A DNA stretch of 54,835 nt from Candidatus Gastranaerophilales bacterium. GTDB taxonomy: Bacteria; Cyanobacteriota; Vampirovibrionia; Gastranaerophilales; Gastranaerophilaceae. Positions 27,301 through 35,607 of the stretch are shown in pieces (positions within the stretch are counted from its first letter, which is position 1; each line of letters begins with the position of its first letter). Made by a program: the position numbers and the translations under genes. The stretch covers positions 1-54,835 of the forward strand of contig CALURK010000012.1 of NCBI GenBank assembly GCA_944323165.1, in the 5' to 3' direction. The notes beneath the pieces were generated by a model. It ran no database searches, was not told the origin of the DNA, and worked only from the letters and a program-made list of their open reading frames with translations.

Positions 27301-28644
27301 AAAGCTAAAGGCGGTATTGAAGTATACAAAGATGATTTGGTATTCCACGATTTATACATAAAAACTCAAAACCCTACAGATGCAAGAATTTTCAACATAA
27401 TTTTCAGAAAACCTAACATTAAACAAGGTCAATTCACATCTGATTTAAGATTCAACGGCAGGTTGTCAAATCCTAGATTGTCAGGGGATTTTCATATTTT
27501 TGAAACTAACATACCGTTTCTAGACACCACAATGAAAAATATAACCCTCAAGTTCAAAGATAAGACAATCGATTTAACTTCAAAAGGAGAAATTTTAGGT
27601 AATGATGTTAATGTAAGTGCGATACTAAAGAATAAACTCACTTCACCATATTATGTGGAAAAAGCAAATATCTACACAAAAGTATTTGACTTAAATTACA
27701 TTATAGAAAAATTAAAATTATCTCAAGTCGATAATTACCAAACATTTGAATCATTTGAAGGTGCAGATTTATCTTCAATAATAATAAAAGATATGAACTT
27801 AAATGCTGATAATATCTATTTAAGAAATATCGTAGCAAAGGATTTTAAAGCAAATGTATCAATGAGCGACAAAAAAGTCTTGAATGTAAATGACTTTACT
27901 TTCAGCATTGCAGAAGGAATATTGAACGGAAAATTTAATTATAATATAGAAAACAGCAATACAACTCTTGCCTTAAAAGCAAAAGACATTAATGCTAACG
28001 ATTTAACATTCGCATTATTTGATTTAAATAATCAAATATATGGAGGTTTAACAGGAGATATCAATCTATCTTGTAACGGCACCGACTTCGAGAATTGTAT
28101 GAAAACCTTAAACGGCAAAACAACCTTCAGCGTAACAGACGGCAGAATGCCGAAATTAGGCTCTTTGGAATACCTTCTAAAAGCCGGAAACTTAATTAAA
28201 GGAGGAATTACAAGTATTTCAATAAATAGTGTGATAGATATCATCACACCGCTTAAAACAGGAGATTTTTCTACAATAAAAGGAAAAATAAATATAAAAG
28301 ACGGTGAAGCTGATAAAATAGAAATCTTAACCAAGGGAAAAGATTTGAACTTGTTTATTACAGGTAAATACAATTTCTCTACCGCAAACGCGAATATGGA
28401 AGTCTTTGGTCTACTCTCCAAAAAGATTTCAACAATGTTTGGTCCAATCGGGAATTTATCATTAAATACTCTATTTAACGCAATCCCTGGAGTCGATTTA
28501 TCAAAAGACAGCAAACTACTGGAGCAAATAAACAGAATCCCCGGAATAGAGCTTTCAAGCAAAGCCTACCGAAAATTTGTTGCCGAAATCAAAGGTAACA
28601 TTAATGGAGATGATTACGTCACAAGCTTCAGGTGGATTAACTAA
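24310..28644 (+). CDS. TamB/AsmA-like inner-membrane-anchored giant protein
   Basis: The 1444-residue protein has a single N-terminal transmembrane anchor (YIILIIVFYVFWIVALPFLF), then very long beta-rich sequence with recurring short strands. It ends in an AsmA-type C-terminal region (LNGKTTFSVTDGRMPKLGSL; FSTIKGKINIKDGEADKIEI; YNFSTANANMEVFGLLSKKI). This is the architecture of AsmA/YhdP/TamB proteins, thought to bridge the periplasm and move phospholipids to the outer membrane. It implies a diderm envelope. Start ATG 24310 lies close behind a -10 element and has no ribosome site. It may be coupled functionally with the divergent exported protein. The precise subfamily is not assigned. Confidence 0.8.
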   Translation: MKQSLNKYIILIIVFYVFWIVALPFLFTKAVPEVCENISHNSGYEINIENPQLILTPLPTAKVKAKSIEIKSKKAQDLTQIGDFEVSVRLLPLLSGKLHINKISASKIEIYSVLNKELQLDKKFLSNLNKTKIKCKEVSIKEISVKLKQSNVATPVIYSAKDIYYKSNARALKCSILSELNIKNSISEANINLYLPKNNNVAKSVVDVKFDNFDLAPLGEYLKQYLPNDLTNISGVIDVRVNKKNLVATLENCAIIMKDNAKSIIFPKKLQINSNFNITSKEINFETIDIKAPKISTSVSGKITNYLDRSITLLDLNVCLNKSRIEDMVNMLPPLAVEEFNIYKLKKYKFYGDVIGNFSIKGDIYEPNVNGEVFISNGILIKPIKNASGATVKLDFTGKYLTYDVDVPAGGSERVWVKGGVELYNVKYADMRVWSTKKVDLQTAEEKVLPIHEILNFVIGPVPIMDVKGDGNIDIVVKGNRKNPHVWGVLNFNNVKTFFNEIPDMVLTNAQAVLSFDDQNAVFQTKKGLVNGVPISINGTCNLFGKFDFDVKSNSQDIAYLYHALETSTMIDDIKKMLPKLDTCKGPVNLSMKVFGSIIDVENIKFNQNLFSKGEIELLGNSFGMQGVKINNTKGKINFDGTSANASIDSFIGNSKLSARANVKNNIAEASITIPKLNVNDIIPANQEIKSDFGNILVNVNAKYKGKIDTIEYDKANFEAKILGTLPHNKLKLSNGIITLHNDKLKISNLKGSMVDSQSSFNVNLDADNVSQKPKVNGLVQLKSFDLSILSMINQYSFIPKELKDIEFKKGKINTNFKIHNNNINAYTDLGGLILVYKPLNLPIKIVNGSLMLRNKDLRLNKLNLLADNMPILLDGVISNIIDKQNFDVYINSKPKQDFIDKYINKNQIYPVKIKGDIVYTLRLKGVRDNFDVKADVNMAPDSSIYHLGATVGDVENAIVLNLETKIIKQNILKIKEFSYDKIISSLGSRSTRLNMLKAKGGIEVYKDDLVFHDLYIKTQNPTDARIFNIIFRKPNIKQGQFTSDLRFNGRLSNPRLSGDFHIFETNIPFLDTTMKNITLKFKDKTIDLTSKGEILGNDVNVSAILKNKLTSPYYVEKANIYTKVFDLNYIIEKLKLSQVDNYQTFESFEGADLSSIIIKDMNLNADNIYLRNIVAKDFKANVSMSDKKVLNVNDFTFSIAEGILNGKFNYNIENSNTTLALKAKDINANDLTFALFDLNNQIYGGLTGDINLSCNGTDFENCMKTLNGKTTFSVTDGRMPKLGSLEYLLKAGNLIKGGITSISINSVIDIITPLKTGDFSTIKGKINIKDGEADKIEILTKGKDLNLFITGKYNFSTANANMEVFGLLSKKISTMFGPIGNLSLNTLFNAIPGVDLSKDSKLLEQINRIPGIELSSKAYRKFVAEIKGNINGDDYVTSFRWIN

Positions 28645-28655
28645 AAGCTAGAAAT

Positions 28656-29903
28656 TTACATTGGCAATTCGCCATTTTCAATAATAAATTCCTGAGCTGC
28701 CTGCAAATTATTGTTAAATCTTTCTCTAAAAGAAACAATGGTATTTGCAAACTCTTCAGAATATCCAAATTCATCTATAATTTCTTGAGCACTCATATCA
28801 TTAGTAGCAATTGCCATTGTAGCTTTAGTGCTTTCACTCCTAGTAATATTATTTTTAGAATCATTTAATTGTGCCATAGCCATTAGATAAGCAGCAGCTT
28901 CATCAGAAGACAACGACATATTCTTGTCCTTATCTAAAACTCCTATGTTCAATAAAATTGATACAAACTTTTCTGCATCATCTGTACCGTATAAAGCATC
29001 GCCCTCTTGTGGCAAATTCATTGCATTATAATTTTTGAATTCATCTACAACACCTAAAGCTTTTTTTCTTGCAGCCAAAGATGACATTCCTTTTCTTTCA
29101 TATTGAGCTGTTAATTCTGTAAGAAATAGTTCATGAGCATCAATTTGTCCGTTTCCATCTTGATCCATAGTTTCAACATACTCTTTACCAAATTGTTTAT
29201 ACATTGAACGTAATTCATCAACAGTTTTTGCTTTTGAACAATCACTTTCATATTCTGCGAGTCCGTCTTTTTCTAAGACCTGTTTTTCAAAATTTTGGAA
29301 CCTTAAACCTTTTGTATAATTTACAATTCTTTCTTGTAAAACTTCATCATTTGTCTCTATATTGTTTTGCTTATTGTATATACAAATCATTTCATATTTT
29401 GATTTGATTTTTGCCATATCTTCTTCACTGATATTATCTATATCAATACCGGAATTCGTTAAAATTGTCTTTATTTTTTCTTCAGTTGACTGAGCTTTTT
29501 CTTCGGTAGCTTGAGTTTTTTCCTCTGCAACTTGAGCTTTTTCTCCTGTTGATTCTTCTACTGCAGCATTATCTTCTGCTACTTTTTCTTCAGTTTTTGT
29601 ATCTGTGATACCTAAACTTTTTTTAGCTAAATCCAAAATCTGCTGCCAAGCGTTTTTACTGATTTTATAATTACCTTCTTGAACAACATAATTTTTGTTA
29701 TTTTGAATATCCTCATCACCACCGCTATACTGTTTTTCAGAAGCAGCTTTATCGTTTTTTATAACACTAAAAACTGAATTCCATTCTGTCAAATTCAACT
29801 TCACGTCTTGATTAAATTCCTTATCAAGATGCCTGTCTATTGCTTGTGAAATTCCTTCACCATATTTAATATTTATGTTTATAATATCCTGTGCCATATC
29901 CAT
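28656..29903 (-). CDS. EF-hand calcium-binding protein, unknown function
   Basis: The 415-residue protein carries two EF-hand loops: D247-x-D249-x-N251-x-Q-I-D255-x-x-E258, a textbook loop, and D324-x-D326-x-N328-x-S330-L-x-x-x-E335, nearly canonical. Residues 104-143 are a low-complexity coiled tract with near-repeats of VAEEKTQATEEKAQ. No signal peptide is present. The C-terminal region is helical (FRERFNNNLQAAQEF). AGAAGAG lies about 9 bases before ATG 29903. It is convergent with the TamB/AsmA-like gene. Role and location in the cell are unknown. Confidence 0.75.
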   Translation of the reverse strand: MDMAQDIININIKYGEGISQAIDRHLDKEFNQDVKLNLTEWNSVFSVIKNDKAASEKQYSGGDEDIQNNKNYVVQEGNYKISKNAWQQILDLAKKSLGITDTKTEEKVAEDNAAVEESTGEKAQVAEEKTQATEEKAQSTEEKIKTILTNSGIDIDNISEEDMAKIKSKYEMICIYNKQNNIETNDEVLQERIVNYTKGLRFQNFEKQVLEKDGLAEYESDCSKAKTVDELRSMYKQFGKEYVETMDQDGNGQIDAHELFLTELTAQYERKGMSSLAARKKALGVVDEFKNYNAMNLPQEGDALYGTDDAEKFVSILLNIGVLDKDKNMSLSSDEAAAYLMAMAQLNDSKNNITRSESTKATMAIATNDMSAQEIIDEFGYSEEFANTIVSFRERFNNNLQAAQEFIIENGELPM

Positions 29904-29992
29904 ATAAAGTACTCTTCTTTTTACAACTTGCGTCTTTTTAGAAAATCTTTACAAAATTTTACATTTTGCTTTTAAAAATAATCTTTTATGTG

Positions 29993-29998
29993 TATAAT
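29993..29998 (+). promoter_or_regulatory. Probable -10 box of glyQ
   Basis: TATAAT at 29993-29998 is followed by a leader of about 30 bases containing a GAAGATAGGA ribosome site before ATG 30035. The -35 region is not well defined. Confidence 0.45.
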
Positions 29999-30034
29999 TA
30001 AGTGTAAAAATTACAATAGAAGATAGGAATATAA

Positions 30035-30925
30035 ATGGCACTAAATTTTCAAGATTTAATACTTAATTTATCAAGATTTTGGTCAGACTATGGTTGTATA
30101 ATCCAACAGCCTTATGATATAGAAAAAGGCGCATCTACGATGAATCCTGCGACTTTTTTGAGAGCCTTGGGGCCTGAACCTTGGTTTACCGCGATGGTTG
30201 AGCCTTGCAGACGTCCTACCGATGCAAGATATGGTGAAAATCCTAACAGATTAGGTCATTATTTTCAGTACCAAGTGATTTTAAAGCCATCTCCTGATAA
30301 TGCACAAGAATTATATTTAAAAAGTTTAGAAGCAATGGGAATAGATCTTTCCAAGCACGATGTAAGATTTGTGGAAGATAACTGGGAATCACCAACCCTT
30401 GGTGCAGCAGGTGTAGGCTGGGAAGTTTGGTTAGACGGAATGGAAATTACTCAGTTTACTTATTTCCAACAAGTCGGCGGTTTAGAAGTTAAGCCGGTTG
30501 CTTTAGAAATTACATACGGTCTTGAAAGAATTGCTATGTATATTCAAAACAAAGAATCCGTATTTGATATTATGTGGAATAACACTTTAAAATACGGTGA
30601 CATTTATCTCCAAAATGAAATTGAACAATCGAAATATAATTTTGAGTATTCTGATGCTGACAGATTATTCAAATTATTTGACGCGTACCAAAAAGAAGTC
30701 GATAATTGTATAAATGCAGAATTAGTTTTGCCTGCTTATGATTATGTATTGAAATGTTCACATACTTTTAACCTTCTTGATGCAAGAGGAGTAATCAGTA
30801 AGGATGAGCGTATCAATTTTATTAATAGAGTAAGAACTATGGCATCTGCTGTAGCGGAATTGTATGTAAAACAACGTGAAAAACTTGGTTTCCCTCTATT
30901 AAACAAACAAATCATTACAAAATAA
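30035..30925 (+). CDS. glyQ: Glycine-tRNA ligase alpha subunit
   Basis: The 296-residue protein matches the alpha subunit of bacterial alpha2-beta2 glycyl-tRNA synthetase over its length: [86 protein letters not shown]. It holds the catalytic site for glycyl-adenylate formation. The beta subunit gene (glyS) is not adjacent, so the two subunits are unlinked here. Confidence 0.95.
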   Translation: MALNFQDLILNLSRFWSDYGCIIQQPYDIEKGASTMNPATFLRALGPEPWFTAMVEPCRRPTDARYGENPNRLGHYFQYQVILKPSPDNAQELYLKSLEAMGIDLSKHDVRFVEDNWESPTLGAAGVGWEVWLDGMEITQFTYFQQVGGLEVKPVALEITYGLERIAMYIQNKESVFDIMWNNTLKYGDIYLQNEIEQSKYNFEYSDADRLFKLFDAYQKEVDNCINAELVLPAYDYVLKCSHTFNLLDARGVISKDERINFINRVRTMASAVAELYVKQREKLGFPLLNKQIITK

Positions 30926-30963
30926 GCATAATATATTAATTGTTAGATAAAGAAAGGTAACAA

Positions 30964-32586
30964 ATGACGGAAAAAAAATCTTCATTACCGATTGTTCAGG
31001 TTATCAAGAAAATGCTAACCTTAAAAAATCTTGACGATGCTATTGCATCTTCTCAAAAAGGCGGCTTAGAAAAAACTTTAGGCGTTTGGGACTTAATTAT
31101 TTTAGGTGTCGGCGCAATTATTGGTTCAGGAATTTTTGCAATAGTTGGTATTGCAGCCGCAGGAAGCCCTGACGGTTCCAGTCCGGGAGCAGGTCCGGCG
31201 TTAGCAATTTCTATGGTAATAGCAGCAATTGCTTGCGTTTTTTCTGCATTATGTTACAGCGAATTTGCGACAATGATACCTGTTGCTGGTGGTGCTTACG
31301 CTTACACTTTCGCAACTTTGGGCGAGTTTGCAGCGTGGATTATCGGTTGGATTTTAATGCTTGAATACGCTATTGGATTTATTGCTGTAGCGTGTGCTTG
31401 GACAAACCACTTCTTACAATTTATAAAAGGTTTCTCCAGCGTACTTCCTGCTTGGTTTGTTAACCCACCTTTGTGGTTAGTTAATGACTACAGATCAGCT
31501 GTAAGTGCATATCAATCGATGGGAGTTGATTATCATAGTGCTATTCCGCATTTTGCCGGAATTCCTTTCTGCATTAATCTTCCTGCTATCATAATGATTG
31601 CAATTATTACTGCAATATTAGTTAAAGGTACTAAAGATTCAGCAAAAATGGCTGGAATTATGGTTGCGGTTAAATTGGGCGTAATTGCATTATTTGTACT
31701 GACAGGAATGTTTTATATTAGACCTGAAAACTGGACACCTTTTGCGCCAAACGGTTTTGAAGGCGTATTTATGGGTGCATTTATAATATTCTTTGCATAC
31801 ATCGGATTTGACGCTTTAGCAACAGCTGCAGAGGAATGCAAAAATCCTCAAAGAGATTTGCCGATTGGGATTTTAGGTTCTTTAGTTGTTACTACTATTG
31901 TTTATGTCTTAGTTGCATTAGTTTTAACAGGTATGCAGCCTACCAGCGGCACTGCAATTCCTGAAGGTTTATTTAAAGCTCCGATGGCATTTGCTATGAC
32001 TGCAGTTCACCAAAACTGGATTGCGGGATTAATTTCTATAGGTTCATTAGCAGGCTTAACTTCTGTTCTTCTTGTTATGCACATGGCGGCAACAAGAGTA
32101 CTTTATGCAATGAGCAGGGATCATTTTATACCGAGTGTTTTCCAAAAACTTCACCCTAAGTTTAACACTCCTCACATCCTTACAATTACCGTTGGTGTTG
32201 TTGGGATATTGGGAACTTTAATTTTAGACTTGAATGTAGCTGCTTCTTTGTGTAACTTCGGAACATTTACTTCTTTTATAATTGTATGTGTTGCAATACT
32301 TATATTAAGAAAAGTTGACCCTGATAGACCTAGACCTTTTAAAGTTCCGTTCTGTCCTTGGTTTCCTCTTGCAGGAATTGCTTGCTGCGGCGGATTAATG
32401 ATTTTCTCAATGATCGTTGCGAAGGGCAACACGGCAAAATTATCTACAGAAATGTTTATAGTATGGATTATCATGGGTGCATTAATATATGCAACTTATG
32501 GATATGGAAAGAATAGAAAAGTTGAAAAACTGGCGGAAGAAAAAATAGCAATTGAAAATGAAAAAGTTGAATACAGTACTAAATAA
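30964..32586 (+). CDS. APC-superfamily amino acid permease, copy 1
   Basis: The 540-residue polytopic protein belongs to the APC family, close to cationic amino acid transporter (YfnA/CAT-like) permeases. It has the helix-1 motif GVGAIIGSGIF, the GGAYAYTFATLGEFAAWIIG segment, FFAYIGFDALATAAEE and RVLYAMSRD. About 12-14 hydrophobic segments are visible. AAAGG lies 8 bases before ATG 30964. The gene overlaps the start of a second, closely related permease by 35 bases. Substrate specificity cannot be read. Confidence 0.88.
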   Translation: MTEKKSSLPIVQVIKKMLTLKNLDDAIASSQKGGLEKTLGVWDLIILGVGAIIGSGIFAIVGIAAAGSPDGSSPGAGPALAISMVIAAIACVFSALCYSEFATMIPVAGGAYAYTFATLGEFAAWIIGWILMLEYAIGFIAVACAWTNHFLQFIKGFSSVLPAWFVNPPLWLVNDYRSAVSAYQSMGVDYHSAIPHFAGIPFCINLPAIIMIAIITAILVKGTKDSAKMAGIMVAVKLGVIALFVLTGMFYIRPENWTPFAPNGFEGVFMGAFIIFFAYIGFDALATAAEECKNPQRDLPIGILGSLVVTTIVYVLVALVLTGMQPTSGTAIPEGLFKAPMAFAMTAVHQNWIAGLISIGSLAGLTSVLLVMHMAATRVLYAMSRDHFIPSVFQKLHPKFNTPHILTITVGVVGILGTLILDLNVAASLCNFGTFTSFIIVCVAILILRKVDPDRPRPFKVPFCPWFPLAGIACCGGLMIFSMIVAKGNTAKLSTEMFIVWIIMGALIYATYGYGKNRKVEKLAEEKIAIENEKVEYSTK

Positions 32587-34096
32587 TTTAATAAAATGCA
32601 AAAGCCCACAAGAGTTAATTGAGGCAGGAGAAAATTCCGGGCTTAAAAAGACTTTAGGAGTCTTTGATCTGATAGTTCTTGGAATAGGTGCTGTTGTTGG
32701 AACGGGTATTTTCACTATTATCGGAAGTGCTATTGTTGGAAGTTCTGACGGAGCAGGTGCCGGTTCTGCTGTTATAATTTCTATGGTATTAGCGGCTATT
32801 GCAAGCGTTTTTTCAGCATTATCTTATTCAGAAATCGCAGCAATGATGCCTGTTGCAGGTAGTGCGTACACTTATACTTATGCTACGATGGGCGAATTTA
32901 TGGCCTGGATGGTAGGCTGGATTTTAATGCTTGAATATGCAATCGGTAACATCACGGTTGCAAGCGCTTGGACAGGATATTTTGTACAATTCTTAAAAGG
33001 TTTTAAACATATACTTCCATCTTTTATTGTCAATTGCCCTCTATGGCTAAGAAATGATTACAGAACTATGTATGAAATTTGCAATAAATATGGTTGGAAT
33101 GTACACGACAAGATGCCTTTCTTACATTTTCCATTTGGCTTTGAGATGCCTATTGCAATAAATGTTCCCGCAATAGCTATCGTTCTTTTACTCACCATTC
33201 TTCTTGTAAAAGGGGTTAAAGAGTCCACAAAAGTTGCAACTATTATGGTTGGCGTCAATATGTTTATCATTTTATCCTTCGTTGTTATGGGCGCCTTCTA
33301 CATAAAACCAGAAAATTGGACTCCTTTCGCTCCAAACGGATTAGAGGGAATTTTCACTGGAGCTTTTGTAATATTCTTTGCATATATTGGATTTGATGCA
33401 ATATCTACAGCGGCTGAAGAAACAAAAAATCCTCAAAGAGATTTACCTATAGCAATTATGGGAACTCTTGCTATTTGTACAATTTTATACATTTGTGTTG
33501 CACTTGTTTTAACAGGAGTTGTTCCTCTAAATGCAATTGATACCCAAGCTCCGCTTGCTCACGCGATGAGATTTATCGGCGTTAACTGGTATGCCGGATT
33601 AATTTCTATGGGCGCTTTGTGCGCTCTTACATCCGTCCTTTTAATTTATCAGCTTGGAACGACTAGAATTCTTTTTGCTATGAGCAGAGATCATTTCTTG
33701 CCTAAGTCTTTAAATAAAATTCACGAAAAATTCCGCACTCCACATATTTTAACTTGGATTTCCGGGTTAATTGTTATTATTTGCGCGCTATTTATGGACT
33801 TGAATATTTCTGCCGAACTTTGTAATTTTGGTACATTTACTTCTTTTATAATTATTTGTGTAGCTTTACTTATTTTAAGAAAAACTGAACCTGACAGAGA
33901 AAGACCTTTCAAAGTCCCATTCTGCCCGTGGTTTCCTATTCTTGGAATTTTAACCTGTTTGGGACTTATGTACTGCAAATTTAGCGCTAAAGCAACTTCT
34001 GCATATTATTTCATAATATGGCTGCTTATCGGAATTGCAATTTATGCAGGCTACAGCTATAAAGAAAAAAGAAAAGAAGAAAGCGGCAATATTTAA
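32552..34096 (+). CDS. APC-superfamily amino acid permease, copy 2
   Basis: The 514-residue paralogue of the preceding permease shares the motifs GIGAVVGTGIF, GSAYTYTYATMGEFMAWMVG, FFAYIGFDAISTAAEE and RILFAMSRD. It aligns end to end with copy 1, including the N-terminal stretch before helix 1. This supports a start at 32552 or 32558, inside the upstream gene. The 35-base overlap without a separate ribosome site implies translational coupling. The loop after helix 4 differs most between copies, so the two may take different amino acids. Confidence 0.87.
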   Translation: MKMKKLNTVLNNLIKCKSPQELIEAGENSGLKKTLGVFDLIVLGIGAVVGTGIFTIIGSAIVGSSDGAGAGSAVIISMVLAAIASVFSALSYSEIAAMMPVAGSAYTYTYATMGEFMAWMVGWILMLEYAIGNITVASAWTGYFVQFLKGFKHILPSFIVNCPLWLRNDYRTMYEICNKYGWNVHDKMPFLHFPFGFEMPIAINVPAIAIVLLLTILLVKGVKESTKVATIMVGVNMFIILSFVVMGAFYIKPENWTPFAPNGLEGIFTGAFVIFFAYIGFDAISTAAEETKNPQRDLPIAIMGTLAICTILYICVALVLTGVVPLNAIDTQAPLAHAMRFIGVNWYAGLISMGALCALTSVLLIYQLGTTRILFAMSRDHFLPKSLNKIHEKFRTPHILTWISGLIVIICALFMDLNISAELCNFGTFTSFIIICVALLILRKTEPDRERPFKVPFCPWFPILGILTCLGLMYCKFSAKATSAYYFIIWLLIGIAIYAGYSYKEKRKEESGNI

Positions 34097-34135
34097 AGAA
34101 TTACTTTAAATAAAGTATGATTTTTCGCTCATAAA

Positions 34136-34144
34136 TGCTATAAT
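34136..34144 (+). promoter_or_regulatory. Extended -10 promoter, leaderless HD-GYP gene
   Basis: TGCTATAAT (34136-34144) is an extended -10 element ending 7 bases before ATG 34152. No Shine-Dalgarno is present, so the message probably begins at the start codon. Confidence 0.6.
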
Positions 34145-34151
34145 CCTTATT

Positions 34152-35144
34152 ATGAGAATAGTCACAAACAAAGAATTAAGTAATTATAAAGTTTTACCTT
34201 TTGACTTATATACAGAAAATAAAGGGAAAATTTTTGAAGCAGGAGAAGTTCTTACCCCGGGAAAACTTATTATGCTTAAGAATTATGTTAAAATTTATAC
34301 CGAAGAATTTAATACGGAAGAGTCTTCTGAAAATAATGAGCAAGTTAATAACGATGTACCATCTCAACTTTTGAACTTTTCTTATGAAGGGCTTGATGCT
34401 TCTGATTTCGAAACCGTTATTAATAAAGACGGATATGTAAAAACTGAAATTCAAGTTAAGATAAAATATTTTTATAAAAGAATCCTTGATTTACTTATTC
34501 AAGGCTATTATGAAGAAGGGCTTCTAAAACTTAATACTCTCATCGGAATATTAAAAACAGAAGTTTTTAAACAAATCAATAAATCGGGTAAAGGTTCTAA
34601 AATAAGGTTTTTAGGAGAATATGAACTTTGTCACCCTCTTAACGTTGCCATTGTTTCGGGACTCATCGCAAAGAAACTTGATTATTCAACCTTATCAATT
34701 GATCAGGTAATTCTTGCAGGCCTTTTGCATGATATTGGAAAATTAAAAATTGATCTTGCAGATTCACAGGCTCTAATTACAATGAACGAAGATGAAGTTA
34801 AAGAACATCCAATTATCGGTTATAAAATGATTAAGGAAGAATTTGAACTTCCTGAAGAAATTGCTAAAGTCGCTTTGGAGCACCATGAAAATAACGATGG
34901 TTCAGGATATCCTAAAGGTTTATCCAGCGATTATATTTCCGAATACAGCCAGATTATTAATGTTGCAAATTACTACGATAACCTTGCTTTTAACAGAACT
35001 CACACTCTTATTACTAATAATAAAGAAGCTCTTAGAACCATGCTTGAAGTCGGAACTAAAAGATTTTCTGCAAGAATGCTTTATACATTTATACACATGT
35101 TTAATTATGATGATTCCAAAAGCTTTAATGATATGGTAGTTTAG
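34152..35144 (+). CDS. HD-GYP domain phosphodiesterase
   Basis: The 330-residue protein has a C-terminal HD-GYP domain: HDIGK (from H193), the HH pair in ALEHHENNDGSGYPKG (GYP 252-254), and ANYYDNLA. This class hydrolyses the second messenger cyclic di-GMP. The N-terminal 120 residues are not a receiver domain; they read like the small beta region found before some stand-alone HD-GYP domains. No transmembrane segment is visible, so it is cytosolic. The gene appears leaderless. Confidence 0.88.
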   Translation: MRIVTNKELSNYKVLPFDLYTENKGKIFEAGEVLTPGKLIMLKNYVKIYTEEFNTEESSENNEQVNNDVPSQLLNFSYEGLDASDFETVINKDGYVKTEIQVKIKYFYKRILDLLIQGYYEEGLLKLNTLIGILKTEVFKQINKSGKGSKIRFLGEYELCHPLNVAIVSGLIAKKLDYSTLSIDQVILAGLLHDIGKLKIDLADSQALITMNEDEVKEHPIIGYKMIKEEFELPEEIAKVALEHHENNDGSGYPKGLSSDYISEYSQIINVANYYDNLAFNRTHTLITNNKEALRTMLEVGTKRFSARMLYTFIHMFNYDDSKSFNDMVV

Positions 35145-35170
35145 GCAATTGTTATTTTAATACTGTTGGT

Positions 35171-35203
35171 AAATCCTATACGTGTAAGACAAATATAGGA
35201 TTT
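35171..35203 (+). promoter_or_regulatory. Hairpin over the ribosome site of the next gene
   Basis: AAATCCTATA (35171-35180) and TATAGGATTT (35194-35203) are perfect 10-base inverted arms with a 13-base loop. The 3' arm contains AGGA, the only Shine-Dalgarno-like sequence before ATG 35211. The fold could therefore hide the ribosome site, or act as a weak terminator for the HD-GYP gene. Confidence 0.5.
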
Positions 35204-35210
35204 TATTAAA

Positions 35211-35477
35211 ATGAATAAAGCAGAAGAATTTAGAAAAATTATGACTATCAGCAATACTGATAAAGTTATAATACTAACCAACCATTATCAAATTGTAGGC
35301 AAAGTTTATGAGTGCGAAGAATGTAATAGGGAAAGCTTTATAAACCTCACTAACGCATCTTTGTGTTTGATAAACGATGTATATGATAACCAAACTTGCG
35401 ACAATTATACAAGTTCACACTACGATTGGCTTCACATTAACTTTGATAAAGTCGTGGCATTTTCTTTCAAGGGCTAA
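35211..35477 (+). CDS. Small protein with possible Sm-like beta fold
   Basis: The 88-residue protein has no recognised family. The stretch KVIILTNHYQIVGKVYECEE followed by SFINLTNASLCLI has the strand rhythm of Sm-like barrels, and the end HINFDKVVAFSF suits a last strand; this is only an impression. It has four cysteines, one C-x-x-C pair (CEEC). It lies behind an inverted repeat that overlaps its ribosome site. Confidence 0.6.
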   Translation: MNKAEEFRKIMTISNTDKVIILTNHYQIVGKVYECEECNRESFINLTNASLCLINDVYDNQTCDNYTSSHYDWLHINFDKVVAFSFKG

Positions 35478-35522
35478 TAAAAAATAATACTGAATCTAAT
35501 CTTTCCATAGTTTCTAATAAAG

Positions 35523-35545
35523 AAAAAGCCGGACAACTGTCCGGC
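35523..35545 (-). terminator. Rho-independent terminator of the GH13-like gene
   Basis: Minus-strand stem GCCGGAC-AGTT-GTCCGGC (35545-35528) is followed by TTTTT (35527-35523). It lies downstream of the minus-strand gene ending at 35608. Confidence 0.75.
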
Positions 35546-35607
35546 GTATCCCTATATTACTTAATCGTAGTTTACTTAATCGTAAATTGTACTCCCATCA
35601 TATAAAA

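Noticed and set aside
28032..28562. Minus-strand frame of 176 codons against the TamB/AsmA-like gene
   Set aside because: The plus strand encodes the conserved AsmA C-terminal region here.
29470..29600. Repeat-like tract in the EF-hand gene as a possible CRISPR or tandem repeat array
   Set aside because: The units are imperfect, protein-level near-repeats (EEK-x-Q-A/S-T) in a coding frame, with no spacers.
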